Positions 39,960-48,565 of a DNA stretch of 64,000 nt are shown here, one piece after another (position 1 is the first letter of the stretch; each line of letters opens with the position of its first letter). The DNA is from JAHEFT01 sp963766195 (lineage in GTDB: Bacteria; Pseudomonadota; Gammaproteobacteria; Xanthomonadales; SZUA-36), in the NCBI GenBank assembly GCA_963766195.1, contig CAVXYY010000005.1, positions 1,042,845 through 1,106,844 on the forward strand. Reading direction: 5' to 3'. The notes under the pieces are model-generated. The model was not told the DNA's origin, made no database searches, and saw only the letters and a list, made by a program, of their open reading frames with translations. The translations under genes and the position numbers were made by a program.

Positions 39960-40559
39960 ATGGCTTCCAGCCGGATTGAAAAGATGGGCAACCGCACCGG
40001 GTTGGCCGGGCTAATTGACCGCCTGCGCTACCACGAAGCTTCCCGGCAGGGCTTCGGACTGATCCTGTTGCTGGTATGCGCCTGGTTCACGGCGCCGGCC
40101 GGCGAAACGAGAATCCTCGCCGGCTTTGCCCTCGCCGTGGTTGGCCAGGTCTGGCGAATATATGCCGCCGGCGTGATCCGCAAGAACCGGGAACTGGCTT
40201 CAACCGGCGCCTATTCCCTGGTGCGCCATCCTCTCTACCTGGGTAATTTCCTGATCCTCGTGGGATTTGCGATAGCCGGCGGCAACCTGGTCGTGATGGC
40301 CGTGGTGGCCTTTTTCTTCCTGTTTTATTACCCCGCGGCCATTCGTTACGAAGATCACAAACTCGAAGGAATTTTCGGCGAGGAATGGCGCGCCTGGAGC
40401 CGCAATATTCCGGGCATGTTTCCCACCAGCCTGAGGTGGAAAGCCAACTCTGATACCGACTGGAGCGCGCGCCAGTCCCTGCTCCGAAACGGTGAACTGG
40501 TGTACACCCTTTTTGAAGCAGGCGCGGCGATCGTGCTTTGGTACCGCGCGGCCGGCTGA
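39960..40559 (+). CDS. ICMT-like (isoprenylcysteine carboxyl methyltransferase family) membrane enzyme
   Basis: A 199-residue inner-membrane protein with about four helices. The SAM-binding block GAYSLVRHPLYLGNFL, followed near residue 140 by YEDHKLEGIFGEEW, is diagnostic of ICMT/PEMT-like methyltransferases. Bacterial members methylate membrane-associated substrates, including phosphatidylethanolamine-type heads. It sits between the phosphonopyruvate decarboxylase and the PhnW-like genes with a clear GGAG site, so methylation of a phosphonate head group or lipid is an attractive but untested role. Confidence 0.8.
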   Translation: MASSRIEKMGNRTGLAGLIDRLRYHEASRQGFGLILLLVCAWFTAPAGETRILAGFALAVVGQVWRIYAAGVIRKNRELASTGAYSLVRHPLYLGNFLILVGFAIAGGNLVVMAVVAFFFLFYYPAAIRYEDHKLEGIFGEEWRAWSRNIPGMFPTSLRWKANSDTDWSARQSLLRNGELVYTLFEAGAAIVLWYRAAG

Positions 40560-40569
40560 GCATTCGATC

Positions 40570-41649
40570 ATGCGCTATATCCTTCTCAATCCAGGACCGG
40601 TCAGCATCAGTGACGGCGTAAGGAAAGCGGCGGTGGCCACCGACCTTTGCCATCGTGAGCCGGAATACCTTGCGCTGCAGGACCGGGTCCGCAGCAGTCT
40701 TACCGGTGTCTACCCGTGCCACCCGGAGGAGTGGACTTCCGTTCTGCTTGGAGGTTCCGGCACTACGGCGCTTGAAGCCATGATCTCCTCGCTGGTTCCG
40801 CGCGGGGCGCGGCTGTTGGTGATCGAGAATGGCGTGTACGGCGAGCGCATCAGCAGGATCGCGGAAATCCACAATATGGACTTCACGTCAATTCATCATG
40901 AGTGGACTGATACTGTTGATTTTGAAAGAGTTGAAGAGGCAATCACTGGCGGAAAATTCACCCATGTTGCCGCAGTGCATCATGAAACCACGACCGGGCG
41001 CCTGAACGATGTGTCCCGGCTGGCGGGCCTGTGTGAACGGCATGGCGTGCGGTTATTGCTGGACACGGTTTCCAGTTTTGGCGCCGAGGACATTCCCTTC
41101 GATTCGCCGGCGCTGGAGGCCTGTGCTGCGGCGGCCGGTAAATGCCTGCACGGCATCCCGGGATTGAGTTTCGTCCTCTGCCGCAAGCCGGCATTGAGCC
41201 GGTCGGTTGAACCTCCGCGCAGCCTGTACTTGCACCTGCCGCTGTGGGCCGGAGCGCAGGACCGGCAGGGCACGCCGTTCACGCCGCCGGTGAACAGCTT
41301 GCTGGCACTCGACAGGGCATTGGTGGAGTTGGCCGACGTGGGTGGCTGGAAAGCCCGTCACGCGCAGTACACCAACCTCGCCAGCCAGGTCCGGCGGGCA
41401 TTGTCCAGGTATGGCGTTGTGCCGCTGTTGGGCCCGGGTGAATCGTCCTGTGTGCTCAATGCCTACCGGCTGCCGGCAGATAAAACCTATGCAGATATCC
41501 ACGACGGCCTGAAACAGCGCGGTTTCATCATTTATGCGGGCGAGGGTGGCCTGGCGTCTGAAATGTTCCGGATCTCGACCATGGGAGATATCAGCCACTA
41601 CGACATGGAGCGCTTGCTGGCAGCCCTGTCCGCGGTGTTTTCCAATTGA
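40570..41649 (+). CDS. phnW: 2-aminoethylphosphonate--pyruvate transaminase-like enzyme
   Basis: A 359-residue PLP aminotransferase. The opening LLNPGPVSIS, the GGSGTTALEAMISSL block, VHHETTTGRLN, the aspartate in LLDTVSSFGAEDI and the PLP lysine in AAGKCLHGIPGLSF all match PhnW. PhnW interconverts phosphonoacetaldehyde plus alanine with 2-aminoethylphosphonate plus pyruvate. With the decarboxylase two genes upstream, the synthetic direction is more likely than breakdown; no phosphonatase (PhnX) is seen. ATG 40570 is chosen from the family start; the longer frame overlaps the ICMT-like gene. Confidence 0.85.
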   Translation: MRYILLNPGPVSISDGVRKAAVATDLCHREPEYLALQDRVRSSLTGVYPCHPEEWTSVLLGGSGTTALEAMISSLVPRGARLLVIENGVYGERISRIAEIHNMDFTSIHHEWTDTVDFERVEEAITGGKFTHVAAVHHETTTGRLNDVSRLAGLCERHGVRLLLDTVSSFGAEDIPFDSPALEACAAAAGKCLHGIPGLSFVLCRKPALSRSVEPPRSLYLHLPLWAGAQDRQGTPFTPPVNSLLALDRALVELADVGGWKARHAQYTNLASQVRRALSRYGVVPLLGPGESSCVLNAYRLPADKTYADIHDGLKQRGFIIYAGEGGLASEMFRISTMGDISHYDMERLLAALSAVFSN

Positions 41650-41683
41650 CCGGTGATGCTGGTCCCGGGTAAAGGAGAGACGA

Positions 41684-42076
41684 ATGGCAAACATGCAGGT
41701 ACCCGTTTCACCGGGTGAAGTCCTGGACAAAATCACGATACTCGAGATCAAGTCAGAGCGTATGACCGATCCCGGGAAAGTCGCCAACGTCCGCAGGGAG
41801 CTGGCGCTGTTGCAGAAAGTCTGGAGCAGTAACATCAGGGACAGCGAGACCATCCAGGATCTCCACGCACAATTGAAGGCAATCAACGAAGCCCTGTGGG
41901 ATATCGAAGACGACATCCGTGACAAGGAGCGCGCCAGGGAGTTCGATGACCGCTTCATCGAGCTGGCCCGCGCGGTCTATGTCACCAACGACCGGCGCTC
42001 ACAGGTCAAGAAAGAACTGAACCTGCACCTCGGGTCCGACATCATCGAAGAAAAATCCTACCAGGACTACACCTGA
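41684..42076 (+). CDS. DUF6165 family protein
   Basis: A 130-residue, highly charged, helical protein with no export signal. The sequence (PVSPGEVLDKITILEIKSERM at the start, WDIEDDIRDKERA in the middle, LARAVYVTNDRR near the end) matches DUF6165, a small family usually found beside glycosyltransferase or lipopolysaccharide genes. The function is unknown. It starts 34 bp after the PhnW-like gene with a GGAG site, so it belongs to the phosphonate operon, and its stop abuts a REP doublet. Confidence 0.8.
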   Translation: MANMQVPVSPGEVLDKITILEIKSERMTDPGKVANVRRELALLQKVWSSNIRDSETIQDLHAQLKAINEALWDIEDDIRDKERAREFDDRFIELARAVYVTNDRRSQVKKELNLHLGSDIIEEKSYQDYT

Positions 42077-42078
42077 TT

Positions 42079-42148
42079 CGTAGGAGCGAATTCATTCGCG
42101 ATCGGGTTTTCAGGACAAGAAGACATCGCGGATAAATCCGCTCCTGAC
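42079..42148. repeat. REP doublet (two inverted palindromic units)
   Basis: Two REP-like units face each other: one centred on GAGCGAATTCATTCGC at 42083-42100 and one on GCGGATAAATCCGC at 42128-42141, joined by a short spacer. Each has the GGAGCG head typical of gammaproteobacterial REP/BIME sequences. They follow the DUF6165 stop directly and probably protect the 3' end or stop transcription. No other copy was seen in the window. Confidence 0.75.
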
Positions 42149-42199
42149 GTTCAAAATGTGCTTGCACCGGGTATTGGTTTTCCCCTAGTGATCGAGCCT

Positions 42200-42318
42200 T
42201 ACTCATTCAGACCGGCTGAGGGACTGGCCCTTAGACGCCGGGGCAACCATCGGGGCTAACCCCTTCGATAAGGTGCCAACTCCTGCGAAGACACCTCGGT
42301 GTTTTCGGGAAATGAGTG
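42200..42318 (+). promoter_or_regulatory. SAM-I (S-box) riboswitch ahead of metB
   Basis: The conserved S-box core is present in order: CGGCTGAGGGACTGGCCC at 42213-42230, GGCAACC at 42242-42248, and AGGTGCCAACTCC at 42271-42283. A closing stem is formed by ACTCATT (42201-42207) and AATGAGT (42311-42317). SAM binding would lower metB expression. The roughly 100 bases before the metB start hold a weak CCTGC/GCGGG hairpin, so control may be by termination or by blocking the ribosome site. Confidence 0.9.
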
Positions 42319-42416
42319 ACCTGGCAGCGATCCTGATGGGCCCGGTCATACTCAGCCTGCTTTGCGGGGTTTCCGATTGAGAATTTTGGCAACCGGAATC
42401 GCAAAGGAACAACGGC

Positions 42417-43646
42417 ATGAGCAAAATCCCCGACTCAGTACACCAGGACACATTGGCCGCGCGTTACGCCGTGGACACTGACGACACCCATGGCGCTGTA
42501 ATTCCGCCGCTGTACATGAGTTCCAATTTTTCGTTCAAAGGCTTCGGCGAGAAGCGCGAATACGACTACACGCGTTCCGGCAACCCCACCCGCGACCAGC
42601 TGGCCGGCGCGCTGGCGGCGCTGGAAGGCGGCCTTGGCGGGGTCATCACTGCGTCCGGTATGTCGGCCGTGCACCTGGTCACGCAACTGGTCAAACCGGG
42701 TGAACTGATCGTGGCCCCCCATGATTGCTACGGCGGTTGCCATCGCCTCTTCACGGCTGCTTCCAGCAAGGGATCGTTCGATCTGAAATGGCTGCCGTTA
42801 TGGGAAACCGCTGCATCGATACAGAACATTCTCGAACTCAAACCCCGAATCGTCTGGATTGAAACCCCCAGCAATCCCCTGCTGCGGATTACCGATATCG
42901 AAGCGATTTCCGGTGCGGCCCACGAAGTCGGTGCGCTGGTGGTGGTTGACAATACCTTCCTGTCGCCTGCGGGGCAGCGCCCGTTTGCACTCGGCGCGGA
43001 CATCGTGCTGCACTCCACGACCAAGTACATCAACGGTCATTCGGACGTCGTTGGCGGCGCGGTGCTGGCCAGGGACGAAGCGGTCGTCGAAGAACTGGCC
43101 TGGTGGGCCAACTGCCTCGGCCTGACGGGTTCGCCTTTCGACAGCTTCCAGACCCTGCGCGGGCTCCGGACCCTGAATGTCCGCTACCGGCAGCACGAAG
43201 AAAATGCCGCGGCCATCGCCGCGTTCCTGGAAGGAAACAGCGGGGTCAGCAGGGTTTTTTACCCGGGGCTCAAGAGCCATCCCGGTCATGAACTGGCCGC
43301 CCGGCAGCAGGAAAGTTTCGGCGCGATGATCAGTTTCGAGATCGACGCCAGTACGGATGAAATCCCGGTTTTCCTGTCCGCGGTGAACCTGTTCACGTTG
43401 GCTGAATCGCTGGGCGGTGTCGAAAGCCTGGTGGCGCATCCGGCCAGCATGACCCATGCGGCGATGTCCGCTGCGGACCAGGAAGCCGCCGGTATCAGCA
43501 CCCGCCTGTTACGGCTATCGGTGGGTATTGAACACGTCGACGACCTGCTGGCTGACCTGGCCGCCGGATTCGAGGCTGTCAACCGGCACCGACAGAACGC
43601 CGAAGATAAAGGTGAAGTTTACGGGGCAGTGCGCAGCGTGGCCTGA
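42417..43646 (+). CDS. metB: Cystathionine gamma-synthase / O-succinylhomoserine thiol-lyase
   Basis: A 409-residue PLP enzyme of the MetB/MetC group. YDYTRSGNPTRDQL, ASGMSAVHLV, the aspartate strand VVDNTFLSP and the PLP lysine in HSTTKYINGHSDVVGG are all intact, and LAESLGGVESLVAHPASMTH is the usual C-terminal block. It uses acyl-homoserine with cysteine or sulfide to make cystathionine or homocysteine. The S-box directly upstream ties it to methionine synthesis and argues against a purely degradative lyase. A second acyl-homoserine enzyme (MetY-like) lies at 12989-14284 with no riboswitch. Confidence 0.93.
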   Translation: MSKIPDSVHQDTLAARYAVDTDDTHGAVIPPLYMSSNFSFKGFGEKREYDYTRSGNPTRDQLAGALAALEGGLGGVITASGMSAVHLVTQLVKPGELIVAPHDCYGGCHRLFTAASSKGSFDLKWLPLWETAASIQNILELKPRIVWIETPSNPLLRITDIEAISGAAHEVGALVVVDNTFLSPAGQRPFALGADIVLHSTTKYINGHSDVVGGAVLARDEAVVEELAWWANCLGLTGSPFDSFQTLRGLRTLNVRYRQHEENAAAIAAFLEGNSGVSRVFYPGLKSHPGHELAARQQESFGAMISFEIDASTDEIPVFLSAVNLFTLAESLGGVESLVAHPASMTHAAMSAADQEAAGISTRLLRLSVGIEHVDDLLADLAAGFEAVNRHRQNAEDKGEVYGAVRSVA

Positions 43647-43662
43647 CGGCTCGCCGGGCTGA

Positions 43663-44713
43663 TCAAGCTCTGAGCTCTTTCCAGGTCTGCATCTGCCGGA
43701 TGACGTCTGCAGGCTGGACCAGGTCCATCACGCCGGGTTCTTCGATGCGTGTACCCCAGCGCAAATCCTCGGGCTCGCTCTTTCGGTAGCGCCTGGCGGC
43801 TTCCGCGAAGCGGTCCACGCACAGGTAGAGGCTGTTGTACGGACCGGAGCGCCTGGACCAGGTTGCCGCATAAAGGCCGATGACCGGTGTCCCCAGCGCG
43901 GAAGCGATGTGCGCCGGACCGGAGTCCGGTGAAATGACCAGGTCTGCCCGCTTCAGCATGGCCTTTGACTGCTCCAGCGTGTCTTTGCCGACCAGGTTGA
44001 TGCAGGCGCCTCGCATGGCTGACTCGATTTCCATGGAGACACGTTTTTCCAGTTCACCGGGGCCGCCGGCAAGCACGACCTGCATGCCCATTTCATGCAC
44101 GGCGTAATCCGCAACCTCGGCATAATACTCACTGCGCCAGTTGCGCAATTCATGGCTGGAGCAGGGGCTGATCAGCAGAACCGGGTCTTCACCCGGGACC
44201 TGTGAGCCAACCCAGTTGTGCGCTTTGTCACTGATCGGCAGGTCCCAGCGCGGCGTGTCGACCTCGATGCCGAGGGCCCGCGGAAACTCGAGGAACCCCT
44301 GGGCCTGGTGCTGAAACGGGACTTCCGCAATTCTGTTGGCGGGTAAAGTGGTGGTGGAAGTCTCGCGAACGCGCGCGGTCCCAACCCAGTCGAATCGGAG
44401 CGCGGATCATCCGGCTCAGCAGATTGGCGCGGGCTGCGACCTGCATGTGGAACAGGACGTCGAACCGGCGATCCCGCAGGGCTTCACGCAGCCTTTTGAT
44501 CGATGACCAGCCGCCGGCTTTGTCAAACTCGATGAATTCAACGTTTTCCAGGCCGCCCAGCAACCGGTGCTCCAGCTTGCCTATGATCCAGGTGATTTTC
44601 GTATCGGGCAGGTTTTCCTGGATGGCCCGGATAACCGGCACCACGTGGATCGCGTCGCCGAGAGCAGAGAGTCTCAGGATGCATAGGCGCTTAATGTCGT
44701 TTTCGACTGGCAT
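43663..44713 (-). CDS. Glycosyltransferase family 9 (heptosyltransferase) (frameshifted)
   Basis: About 350 residues across a frame change near 44345. The N-terminal ILRLSALGDAIHVVPVIRAI is the family-9 opening. The C-terminal domain has LLISPCSSHELRNW, VVLAGGPGE and the nucleotide-sugar site ISPDSGPAHIASALGTPVIGLY. Such enzymes add heptose to the lipopolysaccharide core on the inner face of the membrane. The start at 44713 is chosen because the longer frame overlaps the divergent kinase promoter. It is divergent from a Kdo kinase, making a small core-oligosaccharide locus. Confidence 0.87.
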
Positions 44714-44772
44714 CAGATTTTCAGTCCTGCCTTGATTGACCTCACTGCTGCGCAAAAGCACAATAGTCGCGA

Positions 44773-45498
44773 GTGAAAGCCCGCACCCACAAACAGGAAA
44801 ACTTCCTCATTGTATATGATGCTGAACAGATTCGGCATCCGGGTGTGCATCTGTTTGATCCGGGTCACTGGGAGCAGCAGGGCTCGCTGGCTGGAAAAGC
44901 GGCTGGCCGCGGCCGCGTTTTGTTTCTGGATACCGGGTTCGGGCCGGCGGTGCTGAAGCAATACCTGCGCGGGGGCTGGGCAGCACGGGTCAGCCGGGAC
45001 CGCTACGTGTTCTCCGGATTTGAACGCTCCCGGCCGTTGATGGAGTTCAGAATCCTGGATCAACTGTGTGCCGCGGGATTGCCCGCACCCGAACCCCTGG
45101 CGGCGATTTGCCTGCAGCAGGGCAGGTTGTATTCCGGGTGGTTGTTGACACGCAGAATCATGGACGCCGAACCGCTGGCGGACCGGATCGCTATCCGCCG
45201 CGGCGATCCGCACCTGTGGCGCAAAACCGGCGCCTGTATCCGGCGTTTTCATGATTTTGGCCTGGTGCATGCTGATCTGAATGCACGCAATATCCTGGTT
45301 GGTGAGGACGACTCCATCCACCTGGTTGATTTTGACCGGTCGCGCATCCGGAAGGGCGAGTCCCGTGCCTATGGCTCGAATCTGAGGCGCTTGCATCGAT
45401 CGCTGGAAAAAACCTGGCCGGACAGCTTCCGGGGCCAGTTGGAGTCGTGCTGGGTTTTGTTGCTCGAAGGGTATGATGCGGAGCGGGAAGCAGCGTGA
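44773..45498 (+). CDS. kdkA: 3-deoxy-D-manno-octulosonic acid kinase-like (LPS kinase)
   Basis: A 241-residue protein-kinase-like-fold enzyme. The ATP-site lysine is in AVLKQYLRGG. The catalytic loop HADLNARNILV and the metal segment VDFDRSRIR are complete, and the arrangement matches KdkA/WaaP-type kinases. It would phosphorylate Kdo in the inner core. The start is a GTG at 44773, sharing a 59-bp divergent promoter with the heptosyltransferase. Its last bases overlap the next gene (GTGA). Confidence 0.87.
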   Translation: MKARTHKQENFLIVYDAEQIRHPGVHLFDPGHWEQQGSLAGKAAGRGRVLFLDTGFGPAVLKQYLRGGWAARVSRDRYVFSGFERSRPLMEFRILDQLCAAGLPAPEPLAAICLQQGRLYSGWLLTRRIMDAEPLADRIAIRRGDPHLWRKTGACIRRFHDFGLVHADLNARNILVGEDDSIHLVDFDRSRIRKGESRAYGSNLRRLHRSLEKTWPDSFRGQLESCWVLLLEGYDAEREAA

Positions 45499-46043
45499 CA
45501 GCCAGGCCCCGTCACCCACTGAGAGTGCTCGAATCGCGCCGCATGACGCTGGTGGCGGCGACGCCCGACCTGGTCACTGCCGACCTCGCGGGCCGGCAGG
45601 CTTTAAGTGAAGCCATTGGCGCCGATGTGCCCGAGAGTTGGCCTCCCGAGCTTTACGAAAGCACTGCGATGAGGTGGTCCTTGCGCCAGCTGGAGGACCC
45701 GGCGGAGCACGGTTGGTCGATCTGGTACTTAATGTCGAAGAGACACGCTCCCCCGCAGGTCATCGGTATTTGTGGTTTCAAGGGCAAACCTGACGCAGCC
45801 GGTTCGGTGGAAATCGGATATTCTGTTTTGAAGCAATTCAGGGCGCAGGGTTATGCAACCGAGGCTGTGGCCCGGTTGGTGGTCTGGGCATTCAGCCACC
45901 AGAATGTCAAAGAGGTGACGGCGGAAACTCTGCCGCATTTGAAGCAATCGATTCGCGTGATGGAGAAAAACGGCTTGTCGTTTTCCGGACCGGGATCAGA
46001 ATACGGAGTCGTGAGGTATGTGGTTAAGAAAGGGAGTTTTTAG
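45495..46043 (+). CDS. GNAT N-acetyltransferase
   Basis: A 182-residue acetyltransferase of the RimJ/RimL type (RRMTLVAATPDLV opening, GSVEIGYSVLKQFRAQGYATEAV acetyl-CoA motif read in parts, and the late SIRVMEKNGL). The GTG start at 45495 overlaps the Kdo-kinase stop as GTGA, so translation is probably coupled. The target is unknown; the position beside lipopolysaccharide genes does not prove a sugar substrate. The 3' end overlaps the next gene by 26 bp. Confidence 0.85.
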   Translation: MTARPRHPLRVLESRRMTLVAATPDLVTADLAGRQALSEAIGADVPESWPPELYESTAMRWSLRQLEDPAEHGWSIWYLMSKRHAPPQVIGICGFKGKPDAAGSVEIGYSVLKQFRAQGYATEAVARLVVWAFSHQNVKEVTAETLPHLKQSIRVMEKNGLSFSGPGSEYGVVRYVVKKGSF

Positions 46044-46845
46044 TCTCGTCGCCGTGCTGTGTGTGATGGATGGCGCGCAGGCGGATATCACGATCACTCA
46101 ACTGGCCAATGAAGGCGCCATCATCAGCGATGGCAAAACCCGGGTGATGATCGATGGCATGGTCGTTGAACCTTACTCGGTTTACGGCGGTTTGCCGCCC
46201 AAAGCCGTCGCCATGTTCAGGCAGGCCAGTGGCCCGTTTGCGGACATCGACCTGGCCTTGATCAGCCACCGGGACCATGAACATAACCAACCTAAATTCG
46301 CGTGCGAATTTGCCAAAAACAGTCCCGGGACATTATTCGTGTCGTCTTCCCAGGTATTCGACCTGATGCGCGAAAAATGTCGCAAACTGGTCACGACAAG
46401 TTCCCGGATTCGGGTGATTGACCCGCAATATGGAGAGCCAGTAATTTTCGAACAGGGTGGGGCGCGCGTGACCGTATTTCTGCTCAGCCACGGCACCAAC
46501 AGGGCAGCCAGGATCCAGAATCACGGCCACCTGGTTGAAATGGGCGGTCTGACCCTGCTGCACATCGGGGACGCCACCATGAACCCCGCGGATTTTCAAA
46601 CGGCGGGCCTCGACCAGGTGAAGTTGGACGTGGCGATGATACCCTTCGCGTATTTTCAGCCGGGCCCCGGAGCGGACCTGGTCCGGCAGTTCCTCGACGC
46701 CAAGGTCCAGATTGCCGTGCACATTCCTCCCGGCGAAATGGAAGAGGTCAAGGCCTTCATGGCGGAAAATTTTCCCACGGTCACGATACTGGATCCCCCG
46801 ATGAAGGAGATCAATATCAGTTCGGCAGCGCAGCAACCCCACTGA
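46018..46845 (+). CDS. Exported metallo-beta-lactamase-fold hydrolase
   Basis: A 275-residue protein with a signal peptide (to about AQADI) and the UlaG-like MBL outline: MIDGMVVEP in place of the early strand, ALISHRDHEH as the metal box, LLSHGTNRA, and LLHIGDATM. The metal box reads H-x-D-H-x-H rather than the standard H-x-H-x-D-H, so metal binding may differ. The substrate is unknown. It overlaps the previous GNAT gene and, at its 3' end, the convergent hypothetical gene by 29 bp. Confidence 0.75.
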   Translation: MWLRKGVFSLVAVLCVMDGAQADITITQLANEGAIISDGKTRVMIDGMVVEPYSVYGGLPPKAVAMFRQASGPFADIDLALISHRDHEHNQPKFACEFAKNSPGTLFVSSSQVFDLMREKCRKLVTTSSRIRVIDPQYGEPVIFEQGGARVTVFLLSHGTNRAARIQNHGHLVEMGGLTLLHIGDATMNPADFQTAGLDQVKLDVAMIPFAYFQPGPGADLVRQFLDAKVQIAVHIPPGEMEEVKAFMAENFPTVTILDPPMKEINISSAAQQPH

Positions 46846-47770
46846 CGGGCTGATCGGATTCATCGCTCAGGCAGAGATTACTCAACCTCAGGTCTGAAGT
46901 GTCCCTGAGTTGCAAGTGCCTGTAACGGCTCTTCAGTGTTTCCTCGTCTCTGATTTCGTAGCGATCGGGCGCTTTGAAATAATCCGGGCAAAAAGTCAGA
47001 AAGCGTTCTTTCATGGCGGGGTAGGCCAGGTCGTCATAGTCATTGACGTTCAGCGCCTCGTCCCAGTACGCGTTGACATGGTCGGCCCAGGTGAATTCCC
47101 GCTGGATTACCCAGTGGTCGTCTTGCCAGGCCAGGATCGCCGGTTTTCCCGGAATGACTTCGTCTTCGAACAAGCTGCGATAAAACCGGTACCCTTCGTA
47201 ATTGGCGACCAGGTCGGCGTTGGAATACGATCCAGTCGTCGACTGCCCGAACAGGGCGCGTTCGGTATAAGCCGAATATCCTGCGACTTTCGTCTCGTCC
47301 CGGTAATTCAGGTACCTGAAATAGAACTTCCGCCCCTGGGACAGGAAATGCCCGAGTTTGTCCGACCCGATCAATTGACCGTCTATCATTATGGTCGGGC
47401 CAACACCGAACAAGGCGGCAACCCGTGCTACCCATAAGGGGTGTCCACTGTAAATCGATTTGTGCGGATCAGCAGGTATCCGTTCGATTTCATCGGAGTT
47501 CATAGCCCAGCGCTCGATCTGGTCGACCCAGTGAACGCCGCCTATGTCGTGGTAAATCTTGTTGACCACCATGCGGTTATTGCGGTCGCCGCGCCAGCGG
47601 GATATGGCTTTTTCTATCGATTCGTTGACCTTTTTGTCCATCGGGACCAGGGAGTCCGAAATGGGCGTCAGCCGGTTGGTGAGTTGGTCGGTTTCATAAG
47701 CGTTGCAGAATTGTGGCCCCAGAATCAGGGCCACAATGATTACGGCGAGATGGGCAGCACGTTGGTTCAA
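46817..47770 (-). CDS. Hypothetical exported protein, partner of a beta-barrel
   Basis: A 317-residue protein with a signal peptide (to about NAYET) and an acidic, aromatic-rich mature part (KFYFRYLNYRDE, YEGYRFYRSL). I do not recognise the family, and no catalytic motif is evident. The start is a TTG placed directly after the TGA of the barrel gene (TGATTG), which suggests translational coupling. A periplasmic or outer-membrane role alongside that barrel is inferred only from this arrangement. Confidence 0.65.
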   Translation of the reverse strand: MNQRAAHLAVIIVALILGPQFCNAYETDQLTNRLTPISDSLVPMDKKVNESIEKAISRWRGDRNNRMVVNKIYHDIGGVHWVDQIERWAMNSDEIERIPADPHKSIYSGHPLWVARVAALFGVGPTIMIDGQLIGSDKLGHFLSQGRKFYFRYLNYRDETKVAGYSAYTERALFGQSTTGSYSNADLVANYEGYRFYRSLFEDEVIPGKPAILAWQDDHWVIQREFTWADHVNAYWDEALNVNDYDDLAYPAMKERFLTFCPDYFKAPDRYEIRDEETLKSRYRHLQLRDTSDLRLSNLCLSDESDQPVSGVAALPN

Positions 47771-48565
47771 TCAGAACCTGTAGGTGAAATTGAACAGGGT
47801 GTGGTTTCTGTCGCCAAAGCCCACTTCAAAATACAGGGTGGCCTGGGGGCTGAAGATTTTGCCTATACCTACGGCATAGTTCCATTTATTGGCCGTTTCC
47901 AGTTCGACATTGAACGGCACGGGCGGCCATCCCGGAACCGGCAGGGCGATGGTCCCGCTGTGTTTCTCGGTCGTGTCCAGCCACATACCGCCAACCCACA
48001 TGGTCCATGAATCGACGATCACGCCAAGGCGGGGCTGTATCGTGACCGAGTCGACCGAGGAGTCGAAGTCCCCGTTCAGGCTGGTGCTGGTCCAGGTGTT
48101 GTTGAGGGCCGCAAACCAGCGCTTGGTGCCATAAACCAGGTTGACCCCTCCGCCGTAAACCGTGCCGTCATAGGAGACCGGGAGTGTCCCCAGTGAGACG
48201 GGTAGACCCGGGATTTCCACATTGCTGAGGTCCACGTACGTGCGGGCGTTGAGCTTGCCGACCAGGCCAAACACATTCAGAAACGGCGTGACCCAGACGT
48301 CCAGCTTGATGTCATAATTGGACAGGTTGTTGGTCACTTTGATGGCCGACGGGTCGACGTCGCCAATACCGGGAATCTGGAACTGCAGGCTCTTGATCGA
48401 ATAGTCCTGTTCCATTGTGAAAATGTCGACTCCAACGCCCCAGGGCGCGAAAAATTCCCCTTCGTCGACCAGGTCCTTCATGAACAACGGGCCGCCTTTA
48501 TTGGATTCGTCAGCATTAATCGTCAAAGGCAACAACAGCAAGAGTGCAATTATAAGTCTGTGCAT
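47771..48565 (-). CDS. Outer-membrane beta-barrel protein
   Basis: A 264-residue protein with a signal peptide (leucine-rich, to about NADES) and a C-terminus ending in FNFTYRF, the aromatic end used by the BAM machinery. Alternating strands such as YGGGVNLVYGTKRWFAALNNTW and WTMWVGGMWLDTT (seen in parts) support a barrel of about 10-12 strands. The ATG at 48565 has a strong GGAGGAG-type site upstream. It is the first gene of a two-gene operon with the exported hypothetical. The cargo is unknown. Confidence 0.75.
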   Translation of the reverse strand: MHRLIIALLLLLPLTINADESNKGGPLFMKDLVDEGEFFAPWGVGVDIFTMEQDYSIKSLQFQIPGIGDVDPSAIKVTNNLSNYDIKLDVWVTPFLNVFGLVGKLNARTYVDLSNVEIPGLPVSLGTLPVSYDGTVYGGGVNLVYGTKRWFAALNNTWTSTSLNGDFDSSVDSVTIQPRLGVIVDSWTMWVGGMWLDTTEKHSGTIALPVPGWPPVPFNVELETANKWNYAVGIGKIFSPQATLYFEVGFGDRNHTLFNFTYRF

